A DNA stretch of 64,000 bases, taken from Amia ocellicauda (lineage: Eukaryota; Chordata; Actinopteri; Amiiformes; Amiidae). Shown one piece after another: positions 21,919 to 32,378 of this stretch; within the stretch, counting starts at the first letter, position 1; every line of letters starts with the position of its first letter. The DNA is taken from assembly GCF_036373705.1 (NCBI RefSeq), contig NC_089851.1:54458440-54522439 (forward strand). Reading direction: 5' to 3'. The notes beneath the pieces were generated by a model that worked only from the letters and a program-made list of their open reading frames with translations, was not told where the DNA came from and searched no databases. The position numbers were made by a program, and so were the translations under genes.

Positions 21919-22590
21919 AAATGCAATTCACTGAGAAAATGTATCTAGTACCTCAGAAACAGATGGGCCAAATTAAAGAGGACTTTCCAGTTGAACACGA
22001 CATCAGAAAAATAGCCACATATAAATTGGATGGTGAAATGAAAGATATTCTGCAAAGCTCTCAATTGGGTGAATATGACAAAGCGCTGCAGAGGTACTTG
22101 GCCCTGACGTGGCAGGCAGAATCTGAAAAAGCCACTTTGACTTTTCACTTTCCCACAAAGGCAAAATAAAAATGCCGAAATGGTGTCCAACAATTCTATA
22201 GCTAGCTGGAATGAGAATGGGGAATTTGTGTACAAGGGGGGCCCTGTTCGTGGGTCTCATGTGATTGATCTGGTTAGGGCTGTCACACAGCCGCACACGC
22301 TGGCCACAGGAAGAGCCCCCAAAGGCTGGGGCAGTTTTATGATGGCGATGGCGGAGATTAACATCCCCGGTTCGGTACTGTCTAACAGAATAAACAGGGA
22401 GGTGTTGGAGAAACTGAAAACAACACCTACTAGAAACAGTTCTATGTCTATACAGAGAAATCCTATTTCTCCTGAACCAGACTTTGATATTTCGATGGAG
22501 GGGGCGGCTGCCCCACCCGAAACACCACAAAGAGACCAGCCAGCTAAAAAGCATCGGCTGTTTGGGAAATTACCATGGCTGTCTCTGTAA
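21915..22590 (+). pseudogene. Polinton conserved plus-strand gene, fossil
   Basis: Begins at MKMQFTEKMYLVPQKQMGQI, overlapping the end of the previous gene by four bases. Later parts include YDKALQRYLALTW and GSHVIDLVRAV, then PKGWGSFMMAMAEINIPGS. This combination is familiar from a conserved gene of unknown role in fish Mavericks. The gene ends at a basic KKHRLFGKLPWLSL tail. Broken at least once. Confidence 0.55.
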
Positions 22591-22599
22591 AGCGGGTCC

Positions 22600-22723
22600 T
22601 CATGGTTTTATTTTTTGTATTATTATTTTGGTTGTTGTTTGTTTATATATAGGCTATAGAAATACATACATTGATGTTATCTGTAAAATGTTAAATCCTT
22701 GTGTGATTCTGATAATAAAAAAT

Positions 22724-22755
<32 letters not shown>

Positions 22756-23240
22756 GTGTTTGTATGTCAAAGAACATTATCAGTGGTGTTTCACTGTTTT
22801 AGTTTATTTGGTTTTTGTGTGTGCTGAATAAAAAATGTAACGCGTGATAAACTATGGTGTTTGTATGTATGGATTTATTAACTACATATAAACATAATTC
22901 ATGTGTATATAATATTTTATTATCAGGTTAGCAGGCGTTACATATATGAGAATGCCACGTCATTAAGCTTAAACGCACACACACAAACATACACACAAGC
23001 ATTATTCTATCATTCTATAGTGTCTATAGTGTTATTCATACACTGTTCTAACATTGTTTATTTCTGTTCATGACTGATTTAGCAATTATGACAGATCCTA
23101 AAATCATGCATTCGGTTACACATCTGACAATTCTCATTTACATGAAGCTTAAACAGATACATAGGTCTCGTTCTCCTGTTATAAATTTTCACAAACTGCA
23201 TTACTAATTAAATCTTCAGAATACAAATCCAATATCTGAT
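22600..23240. other. Polinton centre, no gene seen
   Basis: AT-rich convergence zone between the plus-strand and minus-strand halves, with an (ATT)n tract at 22723-22754 and AATAAA words on both strands (22826 and others) that could serve as polyadenylation signals for both halves. Confidence 0.55.
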
Positions 23241-23246
23241 TTTAAG

Positions 23247-23732
23247 CTAGCTCCTTACAACGCTGTTGTAAAAAATACACACAGTGGTTTCCACATGTTG
23301 TGGATAAAGCATCCTGCAACTGTCTGGAGTTAACACTGTTAACACTGAGTTTGTGTTTAAAAAACACATGATTGATTTAGGGAAAAAAGGAGCATTGGGG
23401 GGGAATCCGTAAGAATCAAAGAATTCGGCCTTCCCATCTCCTCCTAGATAGATAGCAAGCCAGTGCTCCCCGGGTCGGTCATGCGGATGTGTGTTGATGA
23501 CGAAACAGGCCGGCCTGTGGACTCCTGACCGTTTGGGGAGCTTGTCAGATGGAAACACACCCAGAAAATAGTCTGTTGTGTAACTGTCCTTAGTCATGAT
23601 GGCCCCAATCTGTTGCGTATTCATGACCAGAGTATTGAAAGCCACAAGGCAATCGTTTTTCAACTGTAGTCGTAAAGGACTTATCTTAATAATGATTAAT
23701 GTTAATTTCAACAATGTTGTCAAAAACAGCAT
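23247..23732 (-). pseudogene. Polinton adenain-like cysteine protease, fossil
   Basis: Capsid maturation protease of the adenovirus type (family C5-like). Visible are FVINTHPHDRPGEHWLAIYL, with the catalytic His in GEHW, followed by EFFDSYGFPP carrying the acidic residue, and a C-terminal part with QHVETTVC at the place of the catalytic Gln/Cys block. Placed next to the major capsid gene on the same strand, as usual. Partly degraded. Confidence 0.85.
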
Positions 23733-24929
23733 ACACTATCATGTTCACGGTGGTTGGTAATGGCTGGGCAAAACTAATTTCTGCTCTCAGGTTCCCTGTT
23801 TTTATGAGCGAATAGTGCCCAGTGCACTCTTGATCCGGGCTGAGGTTAAATGCAAACAGTGTGTAACCTCTGGCAAACTCCTTACAGTCCACTACCAGAG
23901 GCTTGTCTTTGAGGTGCTTTCCGGCTGTTTCCACCAGGTTAAAGTTATCATTTGCGAAATCCGGTTGTAGCGGTTTAGTAGGGATCTGCTCCCCATCTAC
24001 TTACAGGGCCAGGAAATTAATATCACAATGTTTAAAGTAGAAGGGGTTTATCCACAAAACCAATTGCTATTATTTTAGCCAATTGTCCCAGAAACACATT
24101 TTCCTGGTTGCAGACCCTGCTTCCTCTGGCCAGACTGAACACTTTCATATGAACCCGATCTACAGGGTATTTTGCATTAGCCACCTGCAGCACATCGGCA
24201 TGACCCAGCCTGACAGCGGGGGCCACCCGGACCCTCTTCACAAACACAGCTGCTGAGAGAACCGACAGTTTGAAATCCTCAGCGTTGCTCATGAGACAGA
24301 ACGCTTCTCTGTTACGGGTGAGTTGAATTTTTATATCAACGCCGTTCAGCACTAATTTGTCTTGAAAAAACATGTCTGCATGAATACAACCCAACAATTC
24401 TAGTTTTCGGCTTCCTGCTGTATAGGCCGCTCTATTTCTGAACCCCAGGTTTGTCCCGTTCAGTGCGGTTACTTCATGCTGGCCGGCTGTGTCCTTGACA
24501 AAAAGGCCTGCTGAGTACTATGTGTTCAAAGTGCTTTCACTGTAGTTGAGAATGGATTCTATTATAGCCCTGTATGGATAACAGTTGTTGCTCTGGCTAA
24601 TAAGTCTGTCACCGATTGTGATGTCGACCTGGCTGAAAAGGGAGGCCACGGGGTAATTTACCAGGCCCACCCGATCATCCTGGGCCAGATCAGTGCCATC
24701 ATGCTTAGTAATTTTACAAGTCAGGTAGATGATCGTGTTGTTCAGATCTAGATAGTCCTCTCCGTTTCCAGTGATGTAGAATTCCAGTGGGGCATTGTCA
24801 GAGAGCGCTGTGAGGGGGGGCACCTACACATAGAAACTCTTCTCAATGCTGGTCTGTGTGGGCACCAGCTGAAAAAGGTCCAGTTCAGATTTGGTGCACT
24901 CCTCAGAACTGCAGTGAACGAAAGCCATG
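23689..24929 (-). pseudogene. Polinton major capsid protein, fossil
   Basis: Double jelly-roll major capsid gene of Polintons. Recognised by position between protease and minor capsid genes and by parts such as LEFYITGNGEDYLDLNNT, YPVASLFSQVDITIGDRLIS, YPYRAIIESILNYS and FARGYTLFAFNLSPDQECTG. The likely start is the ATG at 24929 (MAFVHCSSEECTKSELDLFQ). Broken, with about three interruptions. Confidence 0.85.
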
Positions 24930-24930
24930 T

Positions 24931-25343
24931 TTAAAATATATCCCCGCGATGTTGTTGCCTGGAGCTCCTCTTCTTACCAGCCCCGTTTCTCTTATGATTG
25001 TGTTTCTTCTGTATAGTCCTTTTAACAGGGGCCGGCGGTCCTGTGAGCCCCAGTGGTGTCGTTCTTTTCCTTTTAATGCCTCTCCTGACCTTTCGGAGCA
25101 TGAATTCTACTGGCCACCGCACTTGTAACCTGCCCGACCACATCTTTAGCTATGTTTCTGGCAGCCAATTTGACGTGTGGTTTGACAATTTCTAATCCGC
25201 GTCTCAGAAAAGGCATAGCTACCAGCTACCCCCGCACCGTATTGTACTGGCATCCCGGCGAAACCGGGGAGGCCGTTACCCGCCTGATACTTGTAGTAGT
25301 TCCTATACATGTGCGGGTCTCCATAGTTTTTAATAATCACCAT
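24931..25343 (-). pseudogene. Polinton minor capsid protein, fossil
   Basis: Starts with a tyrosine- and glycine-rich part (MYRNYYKYQAGNGLPGF) and ends in a strongly basic tail (KKHNHKRNGAGKKRSSRQQH). This is the layout of the small minor capsid or core-like protein found between the penton and major capsid genes in fish Polintons. Interrupted at least once. Confidence 0.65.
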
Positions 25344-25346
25344 GAT

Positions 25347-26091
25347 TTAAAAGTGGTTGTATCTAACAGGTTGGAAATGCAACTTCACTATCACCTTGCC
25401 GTATGCGAATGTCACATGTCCGTTCTGGTCAGTCTTTATTTCAGTGCTGATGGTGTCGAATTCATCCATGCTCAGGGGGACATAGTGGGGCTTATCATAT
25501 AACAGCGTAACAAACTTGCCTTCTTCCCCTTTTTTAGGTATACAGCGCAGAAGCGGGGCATACATGTCACCCACTAGTTGGTGTTCAATTATATCGGTAT
25601 AAACATACATGTGGTTAAAACCCGCTGTAATATCCGCAGGCTGGGGCGATTCCCCCCCCCCCCCCCTTCTCGGGAATGAACCCCAAGACATGTGCTAGCT
25701 GGCCCGTGGTAAAAAACAATAAAGTCGAATCCCTGAAAAGCCTCACGCTTCTAATATAGTTGTATTGAAAGTATACCTTGGGCAATGTGGGGACGGCCTT
25801 GACAGCATTATTCATGGCTGTTAACAATACATCAATGTTTTTATAGTAGCCTTGTGATATTTCATAATACCAGTTTGTATCGGTTGTCTCAGAATGCAAT
25901 TCAAAGCTCTGTTTCCTGTCAAACGTATTGATGGTCATGGGGTAGTGCATCTCCACCATCCCTACCTCCCATTTACCTGGTAGATCGATGGATTTGGCTA
26001 GATGGTCAGTGAAGTTGGAGCTCTTGTTGTTAGGAAATAGTGTCTCCGAGGCATTACTGGTAAAAGTCAGGTAAAATCCATTTTCACTCAT
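25347..26091 (-). pseudogene. Polinton penton-like capsid protein, fossil
   Basis: Begins MSENGFYLTFTSNASETLFP, then SNFTDHLAKSIDLPGKWEVG and MVEMHYPMTINTF, the typical start of the single jelly-roll minor capsid (penton-like) protein of Polintons. A later part has TLLYDKPHYVPLSMDEFDTI. A long C run near 25650 lies inside. Broken about once. Confidence 0.82.
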
Positions 26092-26094
26092 TTT

Positions 26095-27187
26095 TTATCC
26101 TCTCACAACCCCCGGGGCTATGTCTTTCACCTCTGAAGCTTTGATCCAACTATTAAATTTAACTCCCCAACTCAGCCATTTGACTAAAACTTGTTTACCA
26201 CGGCCACGGCCTCTGGAGTCTAAAATTTTCTGTATTCGATAGACTCTGTCACCATTTGGGTTTATCTTTTGTAACTCTTCGGTGTAAAACTGACCTTTTA
26301 TGTCGTCACCAGCATAATCTTTTAGTTTGTAAATAGGCCTTAATCCAGGCACACATTTTTTAACTATGAATATTTCATCTGTGAATGTTTGCTCATACCC
26401 CTTTTCAAATTTCCCTTTTATTCTCGACACCCTCACATGATCACCTTCTTTAAACTTAAATTTTGAAGGTTTGCTTTTTACAAATGACCCATACACAGTC
26501 CTCCACACCCTCAGGGCATTGTCATGGGTGACATCTACTGGTCGTTCCTTGACAGTTCTATGGAATGTGTGATTGTAACTGTGAAACAGCTCTAAAGTAC
26601 TTCCACATTTTCGATTTTATAGTCCTATTGAATCTCTCTACCACACTGGCTTTCACTTTACTATTTGTCACAAAATGTACAATTTGGTATTGCTTGAGAA
26701 GACTTTGAAAACCATGGTTGAGGAATTCTTTCCCCTGATCTGTCTGCAGTTTCTTTGGAACGCGCCCTTGGGTGAATATTCTTTTAAAGGCGGCACACAC
26801 TTGCTGACCCGTTTTGTTTTTTAATGGTACTGCCCAGGCGTATTTGGACAACACATCTATACAGGTTAGAATGTATTTCATACCGTTGTTGAACTTTGAG
26901 AACTGACCCATTTCCACCAGGTCTGCCTGCCATTGCCAGTCAATGTCTTGTACCAGTGTCAAGTTCCTCTTAAACCTCACCCGCGCTGGTCTGTGCACTG
27001 TGTATGTATATTGATCCGATAACCATTGTGAAACATGTTCTCTTTTTATACGGTCACCCTTTGCTCTGGCACTTCTCAGCAGTGTATCGAGTCCTCCAAA
27101 ACGACCGGCTTCTTTAGGCGTATAATAGATCTCTTTTAATCTCTCTTCATGGTTCATTTTCTCGTGATTAATGAATACACCCTTCAA
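26095..27187 (-). pseudogene. Polinton retroviral-type integrase, fossil
   Basis: rve-family integrase that would insert the element. In order: an N-terminal region, then the core with WQADLVEMG (first Asp), LQTDQGKEF (second Asp) and KASVVERFNRT (Glu). After these comes a C-terminal chromodomain-like part, YRIQKILDSRGRGRGKQVLV and KWLSWGVKFNSW. The three DDE residues are visible. The gene is next to the right terminal repeat, as typical. Broken, about one or two interruptions. Confidence 0.93.
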
Positions 27188-27213
27188 CTTAGTAACTTAT
27201 ACCAAATAGTAAC

Positions 27214-27296
27214 ACCCAGGTGGCTGAGTGCTTAAGGCATTGGACTTAAGATCTAATAGATGTATGTCTGTGTGGGTTGGAATTCCACTCTGGGTA
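27214..27296 (+). tRNA. tRNA-Leu (UAA)-like gene inside the Polinton
   Basis: Exactly 83 nt and alignable without gaps to vertebrate tRNA-Leu(UAA). Acceptor ACCCAGG/TCTGGGT pairs with one wobble. The anticodon arm is TTGGA-CTTAAGA-TCTAA with U33 and anticodon TAA. The long variable arm is kept, the T stem pairs, and the discriminator is A. A T6 Pol III terminator follows at 27302-27307. Odd points: base 19 is C and base 56 is G, so the usual G19-C56 tertiary pair appears swapped, and box B reads GGTTGGAATTC instead of GGTTCGAANCC. It may be transcriptionally weak or a pseudogene. Confidence 0.8.
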
Positions 27297-27301
27297 AGTA
27301 C

Positions 27302-27307
27302 TTTTTT
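27302..27307 (+). terminator. Pol III terminator (T6) after tRNA-Leu
   Basis: Six T residues starting six bases after the tRNA end. Confidence 0.75.
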
Positions 27308-27358
27308 GATCAAAACTTTATTTTGTTCTCTTTTTCTAATTTAATTTATTTTATTTTA

Positions 27359-27566
27359 TACCACCCCAAAAACAATCATAAAATATATAACCTAAAATCA
27401 TCACATGCACATCACTAAACACAGTTTAAAATACTTTTTTATTAAAACTTTATGTTGTTGTTCTCTTCTTATTTTAATGTATTTTATTTTGGTAACAACT
27501 TATCGTACCAAACCTAATCATAAAACATAACCTAACACAAATAATAATAAGTTTAAACTCTTAAAC

Positions 27567-27605
<39 letters not shown>

Positions 27606-27974
27606 CATCAGGGTGAGATGGCGGCGAACACTTGTCAAGATGACCTGTGCCCTTTCCAAAATGCCTGTCATCCTAACAAGATGGAGGTCATCCAAACAAG
27701 ATGGCTGCCATCCTAACAAGATCACGGTCATCCAAACAAGATGGCTGACAGGAGAGGGTCAAAGGGTAAAACCTGTATTCTTACAAGATGGCTGACTGGA
27801 GAGGATCAAAGGGTACAGGGTAAGGAGGAGCTTCCTGGCCCATTGGGCTTCTGGGTAAGGAGGGGCTTCATGGCCCGTGAGGCTTCTGGGTAAGGCGGGT
27901 TTCCCAGCCGATGGGGCTTCTGGGTAGGGGCGGGGCCACCTGTCACTTTGACATAAAGTACCATCATTACTACT
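27359..27974 (-). repeat. Polinton terminal inverted repeat, right
   Basis: Inverse of the left repeat, slightly longer, mainly from a longer (AC)n tract near 27568-27600. The inner end is TACCACCCC. Confidence 0.93.
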
Positions 27975-27980
27975 CTGATG
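27975..27980. repeat. Polinton target-site duplication, right
   Basis: CTGATG directly after the ACT end of the right inverted repeat. Confidence 0.8.
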
Positions 27981-28760
27981 TTAGTACTTGAAATGTGTAT
28001 TACCAAGCATTGATAAGTCACACAGTGTGGCAACAATCTTGGATTATGCCTCGATTTCTCATAAACCCTTATACTGGCTGATGTGTGCTTTGGTATACAG
28101 TATCTTTGGACTGTGTTCTACACATATCCTAAAAGACAATTCCTACATGAAGAAACATAGCAGTAATGAACAAAATATTTTGACTTACTGTACATTTTGT
28201 TCAATTTTAAGCCTGCAATAACACACTGTCACCACTGGTAGCAGCATATACCACAAACAGCACTGAGATAAAAAAAAATGAAGCGGCCATCTTGGGCATG
28301 TACATCGTAACAACAAAACACTATCAGTCACTTGCAACAGTATTAGAGTGGAAACTATTATTTTAAACACACAGACACTTCTGTCTGCAAATACAAATAG
28401 TGTAAATTGAGATGTGTTTAAATTAGGGATTATTTCAGATGTAGAGAAACCTTGAAGAGAAGCAAGAGAAAACAAATGTGAAACTAAAAAATTGGATTAA
28501 ATGTGATTCACATGAAACATAAATACACATTATGTAAAATAAATACATGAAAATCAACAGTGGTACAAGAGCGGTGATGTTGCTGAATCTGTAGTGGTGG
28601 ATTATTGCTTTCAACTGAACATCATTTCAAACTGAGATTGGCTGGATCCATGCATCAGTTCCTGGTTAAATAGTTAACGATGCAACACGGGGGCGATTTT
28701 GTGCTCTTCTCTCTCAGTGAAATCGTAACTTATGGTGACATGTTGTATACTGAACTGTGC
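27981..28760. other. Intergenic stretch right of the Polinton, no gene seen
   Basis: AT-rich. No convincing frames or known repeats. Confidence 0.5.
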
Positions 28761-28761
28761 A

Positions 28762-28922
28762 GAATCGCTGGCTCTATTCAATATAATTGAAAGGGCGAAC
28801 ATAAGACGTTTACTGTGCGAGCTACAATCGAATAAACGGACCTGCTCATTGAGGCGCTTGATATTAGTAATTGGACATATTTCCCGCTTTATGAAAAACA
28901 TTGCTTTTACAAGCTGGAATTG
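28762..28922. repeat. Diverged long repeat, right copy part 1
   Basis: Similar to the start of 14395-14935 (AATCGCTGGCTCTATT, GAACATAAGAC, then ATTGCTTTTACAAGCTGG). The repeat is interrupted here by the element at 28923-31746 and resumes after it with a short overlap (TATAAAACATTGCATTTAC). Confidence 0.75.
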
Positions 28923-29230
28923 TACACTGTAAAAAATGTTACATGCAATCTACTTTAAAAAATTATGGTAACATTATTACACATATTTTTTAAGGTTTAG
29001 TTTTTTTGCGAAATCTACCCGAATAAATTAAGTAAAATTTCCTAAATTATTTAGTCTATGGCACACAATGAATTTAATTTAATCTTTTTTATTGTATGTT
29101 TTCTCACAAATTAATCAAGTAAAATTTACTCATTTGTATTAATTAAAATGACTTAATTATAAAATGTACTGCCTTTTTCAAGTTAAGATAATAATGAATA
29201 CAAAATGCAGTTTTTGTTGACAAACATGCT

Positions 29231-29236
29231 TTTATT
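29231..29236 (-). promoter_or_regulatory. Polyadenylation signal candidate
   Basis: AATAAA on the minus strand, about 280 bp after the stop codon of the SAMD3-like exon. Confidence 0.4.
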
Positions 29237-29517
29237 GTCTTTTTGGACTGTAACCATAAATAACAAATATATATAAAATGTAAGCAGCAGTTTTAAGACA
29301 TGAAAAAAAAAAGTTTACATTTCCCATGTCATTGAGAAACATCATTTTGTTACACAAAAACATGTGCATACAAATAACAACTTGTAGCAAAATGTATAAA
29401 ACCATTTATACTAGCTAAAAGATTGTATGAACAACAATCATGTAGAACAGTATCAAACGCTCAATCAGTGCAGTTTTTTTTCCACCAGAACTTGATAATA
29501 ATGCTTTGTCTCTCAAT

Positions 29518-29814
29518 CTAAGACATGAGTTTGTTTTTAAGTGTTAGTAATTTGGGGGAAAACTTGCACACATCCAGTTCTAAGAAGAGCTTCTGAAAGG
29601 CCTCAAATGTGTGCCTCAGTTCTTTCGAGTAGGTGAGGTTTAGTGCATACGTCAGTCCAAGAAAAACAGCACAGGCTCTAGACAGATTTTCCAAGCCAGC
29701 CATGACTTGCACCCCCTCCAAGATGATGCTGACGTCCTCCTGATCATCCCTCTTGCAGATGGCAATTTTCATTATTTGCGGCAGGAGATCTTGCTGTACA
29801 TCTGTATTGTCGCA
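29518..29814 (-). CDS. Last exon of a fish-expanded (SAMD3-like) protein
   Basis: Open for 98 codons from a splice-acceptor-like TTGTTTTACAG to a TAG stop. The protein part begins CDNTDVQQDLLPQIMKIAIC and continues EDVSIILEGVQVMAGLENLS, CAVFLGLTYALNLTYS and LRHTFEAFQKLFLELD. This pattern (ILEG, then a hydrophobic FGLxYALxLxYP-like stretch, then LKNKL) is the C-terminus of a large family of uncharacterised fish proteins often labelled SAMD3-like. A polyadenylation signal AATAAA lies 280 bp downstream (29236-29231 on the minus strand). No upstream exon was recognised in the window, so the gene may be partial. The function is unknown. It is uninterrupted. Confidence 0.6.
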   Translation of the reverse strand, partial: CDNTDVQQDLLPQIMKIAICKRDDQEDVSIILEGVQVMAGLENLSRACAVFLGLTYALNLTYSKELRHTFEAFQKLFLELDVCKFSPKLLTLKNKLMS

Positions 29815-29829
29815 CTGTAAAACAACCAT

Positions 29830-30480
29830 TAAATAAGTATTTTTATCTTGTCTGTCTCTCTATCATTATATATCTGTCCATAATTATAAAGTTTATTTGT
29901 GTACGGTTGTAAACAAACATTTTGAAACATTTTTCTTATAACAGCTTAAAATTCTAAATTTCTTTGTAAACACTAAAACAAAAAAATATGTTTCAGTGGA
30001 CGGCACACACTGTCAAAATAACAAGCTCAAATATAGTTTCACCAATGACAGAGGGTGTATTCAGGGTAAAGAAAAAAAATACATTTGGTGACACCAGTGT
30101 AGGGGGGAAAACTGCAAATTAACCATGTTTACATGAGGAATATAGTGCATTCAGAATGTAAAACAGCCCCCACATTAATTCTAATTTTCAGTTTACTTAT
30201 TCTGATTGTTGGGGTAAAGTTGTTTTCCCAATTATAAAGAATACCTTATCAATTATTTCTTCCTGTGTCTCGGAACTGCCCTGGGACATATGCAAAGAAA
30301 ATTTCATTCAGGTTCGGGACTGCCCCGAACCACCTATGAAATATTGCTTGTAGATGTATAAAAGGCTGTGTGAAACTTTCAATAAACGAAGATAAACAAA
30401 CTGACATTGTGTCAGTGACTTTATTTCCCGGGCCTGTCTCCTGCTGAGAGTCTAAACTGTTACTGGAAGCGCTCACTGGG
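29830..30480. other. Stretch inside the 2.8-kb element, no gene seen
   Basis: AT-rich at first, then more balanced from 30240. TATAAAAGG near 30357 and AATAAACG near 30382 are present, but no paired repeat ends or open frames support a promoter or retroelement. Confidence 0.4.
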
Positions 30481-30484
30481 GTGC

Positions 30485-30665
30485 CTGATTCACTGGGATC
30501 CGAAGGGTTGCTTCAACTGAAGCTTTGCACCTTAACACTGATGTTGATCCCAATCTGTAAATGTAACTGGTCCTACTTGCACCGCTCCAAGCAGAATTCG
30601 AACCAGCTTCACCGGCATTGGAGGTGGGTGCACTAACAAGGACGCTAAAGATCATAGCCTCTAGC
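30485..30665 (-). mobile_element. tRNA-derived SINE fragment
   Basis: The minus strand has an A-box-like TAGTGCACCCACC and a good box B GGTTCGAATTC (30594-30604) about 35 bp apart, followed by non-tRNA sequence. This is the head of a tRNA-derived SINE. The family is not identified. Confidence 0.45.
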
Positions 30666-30824
30666 ATCAGTCACTGGGGCACCTCTTGAGGCCAAGTGGA
30701 GTGAGGTTTACTCACACAGCTCTTACTAGCTGCTCTCTGTTACATATAAATGAAATTACACTCTGCCTTACATCACGCCTTTTGGGTTTGAGGACTGAAA
30801 GATATAACCTACTTTTTTTTTTTT

Positions 30825-31010
30825 GGTTACACTATTTCGATGGTCCACTTTAGACATTCTACTAACTGTAAGTAACTACTCTCATTAGAGTATTAGTAGA
30901 CTGCAAGTAAACTGTTAGGTTAGGGTTAATAGATTACGTTAACAAGTAGTTGCAAAGTTACTTATACTCAGTAGAATTTCTAAAGTGGACCACCAAAATA
31001 AAGTGTTACC
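30825..31010. mobile_element. Palindromic MITE
   Basis: GGTTACACTATTTCGATGG at the left and CCACCAAAATAAAGTGTTACC at the right form imperfect inverted ends. The inner parts continue the pairing (GGTCCACTTTAGA with TCTAAAGTGGACC). 186 bp, non-coding. The ends are of the GGTAACACTTTATTTTGGTGG type, common in fish. Confidence 0.85.
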
Positions 31011-31327
31011 TTTCTTAATATAGTGGCTGACAAAAGTCTTATTTGTGTTAAATATTTTCACAGTAGTTTTAGACAATTTAATTGTAAAAAAGTATTGTTC
31101 AGGTTCATCCCCTTGGAATTATAAGGTTCTATCTGACATTTTTGACAAAATTGAGTTATTCACATATTCTTATTCTGTGACAACTTATTTACATTATGTG
31201 ACTTTTTTTTAAGTTGTGTACATTTTTGGACTTTTTATTTAGAAAACAAAAAGGTTCTGTCTACAAAGTTGAACTCAAACTTCGTACTATAAGGTTCTAT
31301 TTGCGAGCCAATCAGCACTTATCTAAT

Positions 31328-31362
<35 letters not shown>

Positions 31363-31731
31363 CTCTCTCTTTTGGCTATTCTTTCTCAAGCCAACATCAA
31401 ACAAACCTTTCAATCCATACTGATCTCTAGAGAGAAAGACATTTTACCTGTCACACTTTTTGTGGAATATTGGATTTTGTTAATTTAAGACACCTGTTTC
31501 AACTCATCAGCTCGTCAGAATAGGCATCGACATGAGACAACTAAAATTGAACTAATTCTCTTAAGCCTTAAAATTGCAGAAATGTCCTTAAATAAAAGAG
31601 GAAAATGTATCTCTTGGTTCTATTAGTGAAATCTTCTCAATATTTTGTATCAAACACTAAACCACAATTTCATTAATAAAATGTACACATTATTTTTAAT
31701 TATTACGTAAAAACAATTAGACCCATGATAA
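31011..31731. other. Intergenic part of the 2.8-kb element, no gene seen
   Basis: Contains an (ATCT)n tract at about 31327-31366. Otherwise AT-rich without support for genes. Confidence 0.5.
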
Positions 31732-31745
31732 ATTTTTTACAGTGT

Positions 31746-32138
31746 ATAAAACATTGCATTTACAAGCCATAATTATATATAACGTGCACATCGGTAATCA
31801 ATGTGACAACCAAATGAAACAGAAATTAAGCTACTAAATGAGGTTCGGATGATTACTGCGAATTGAAAAGCTGCAGCAGTTCTATGCTATACAAGTACAC
31901 AAATGAGACTTGTAGAATAAAGTGTTTACTCATTTATTATGATACCAGAGCTATTTATATTATTAAACTAATTTAATTAAAAATGATATATTGAAATCAA
32001 ATCAGGGTAGTTGACTTTTTGAGATTAATACTGGCTTGTACTTCAACATATTTGACCACAAGAGGGGGAACTTCAACATGAAAACTCTTCCGATTTTGTC
32101 AAAATTTGCTTTCATCTGATTTATATTATTAGGGGTAA
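31746..32138. repeat. Diverged long repeat, right copy part 2
   Basis: Continues the similarity to 14515-14935, ending with GACCACAAGAGGGGGAACTT and a TTTCATCTGATTTATATT-like phrase. It abuts the first array unit directly. Confidence 0.78.
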
Positions 32139-32333
32139 AAAACTTGTAAAAAACACATTTTCTTTAAAGAAAACAAAACACACAGATGACAGTCTGATTT
32201 CCCATCAGCTATACAGGCAACAGTATCTGAGGTCGATAGCCCTCCCTTGTGCAGAGGAGCCCAGAAGCCAGCCTTCAAGAGCAAACGAACGAACACTTCG
32301 GTGACTGCAAAGTGGGGCCAAGTGGGCTCGTCC

Positions 32334-32378
32334 TGGAGTTGAACCCAGGGCCTCTCACACCCTCAGCAAGAATCATAC
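32334..32378 (-). pseudogene. tRNA-Pro fragment, truncated unit
   Basis: The 3' two-thirds of a G33-class tRNA end abruptly after AATCATACC, which joins directly to CTCTCCTTTGGTGCAGC of the distal spacer. So about 240 bp is missing between two CC positions in this first unit. Confidence 0.85.

Larger units (their letters stand above)
15867..27974. mobile_element. Polinton (Maverick), fossil
   Basis: A 12.1 kb element bounded by inverted repeats of 601 and 616 bp whose outer ends read AGTAGTAATGATGG, as usual for Polintons (5' AGT). The flanking six bases CTTATG and CTGATG form a target duplication with one mismatch. The plus-strand half carries a protein-primed family B polymerase and small genes. 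The minus-strand half carries protease, major capsid, minor capsid, penton-like protein and integrase. The packaging ATPase was not recognised. The element is broken, with roughly ten to fifteen interruptions over its genes. Sampled stretches of the two terminal repeats differ by about 5%, which suggests a moderately old insertion. Confidence 0.95.
28923..31746. mobile_element. DNA element with TACACTGTAAAAAAT inverted ends
   Basis: The first 15 bases TACACTGTAAAAAAT return inverted as ATTTTTTACAGTGTA at 31732-31746. The outer TA may be the target duplication. Such ends are common on fish DNA transposons. No transposase was recognised inside. The 2.8 kb contain a host-type exon on the minus strand, a tRNA-derived SINE, a MITE and simple repeats. 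It may be a non-autonomous transposon that captured gene sequence, or two unrelated ends by chance. Confidence 0.6.

Noticed and set aside
22723-22831. Leucine-rich hydrophobic segment as a membrane protein
   Set aside because: It comes from an (ATT)n microsatellite.
30300-30480. LTR-like pair TATAAAAGG and AATAAACG
   Set aside because: No TG...CA borders, no second copy and no retroelement genes nearby.
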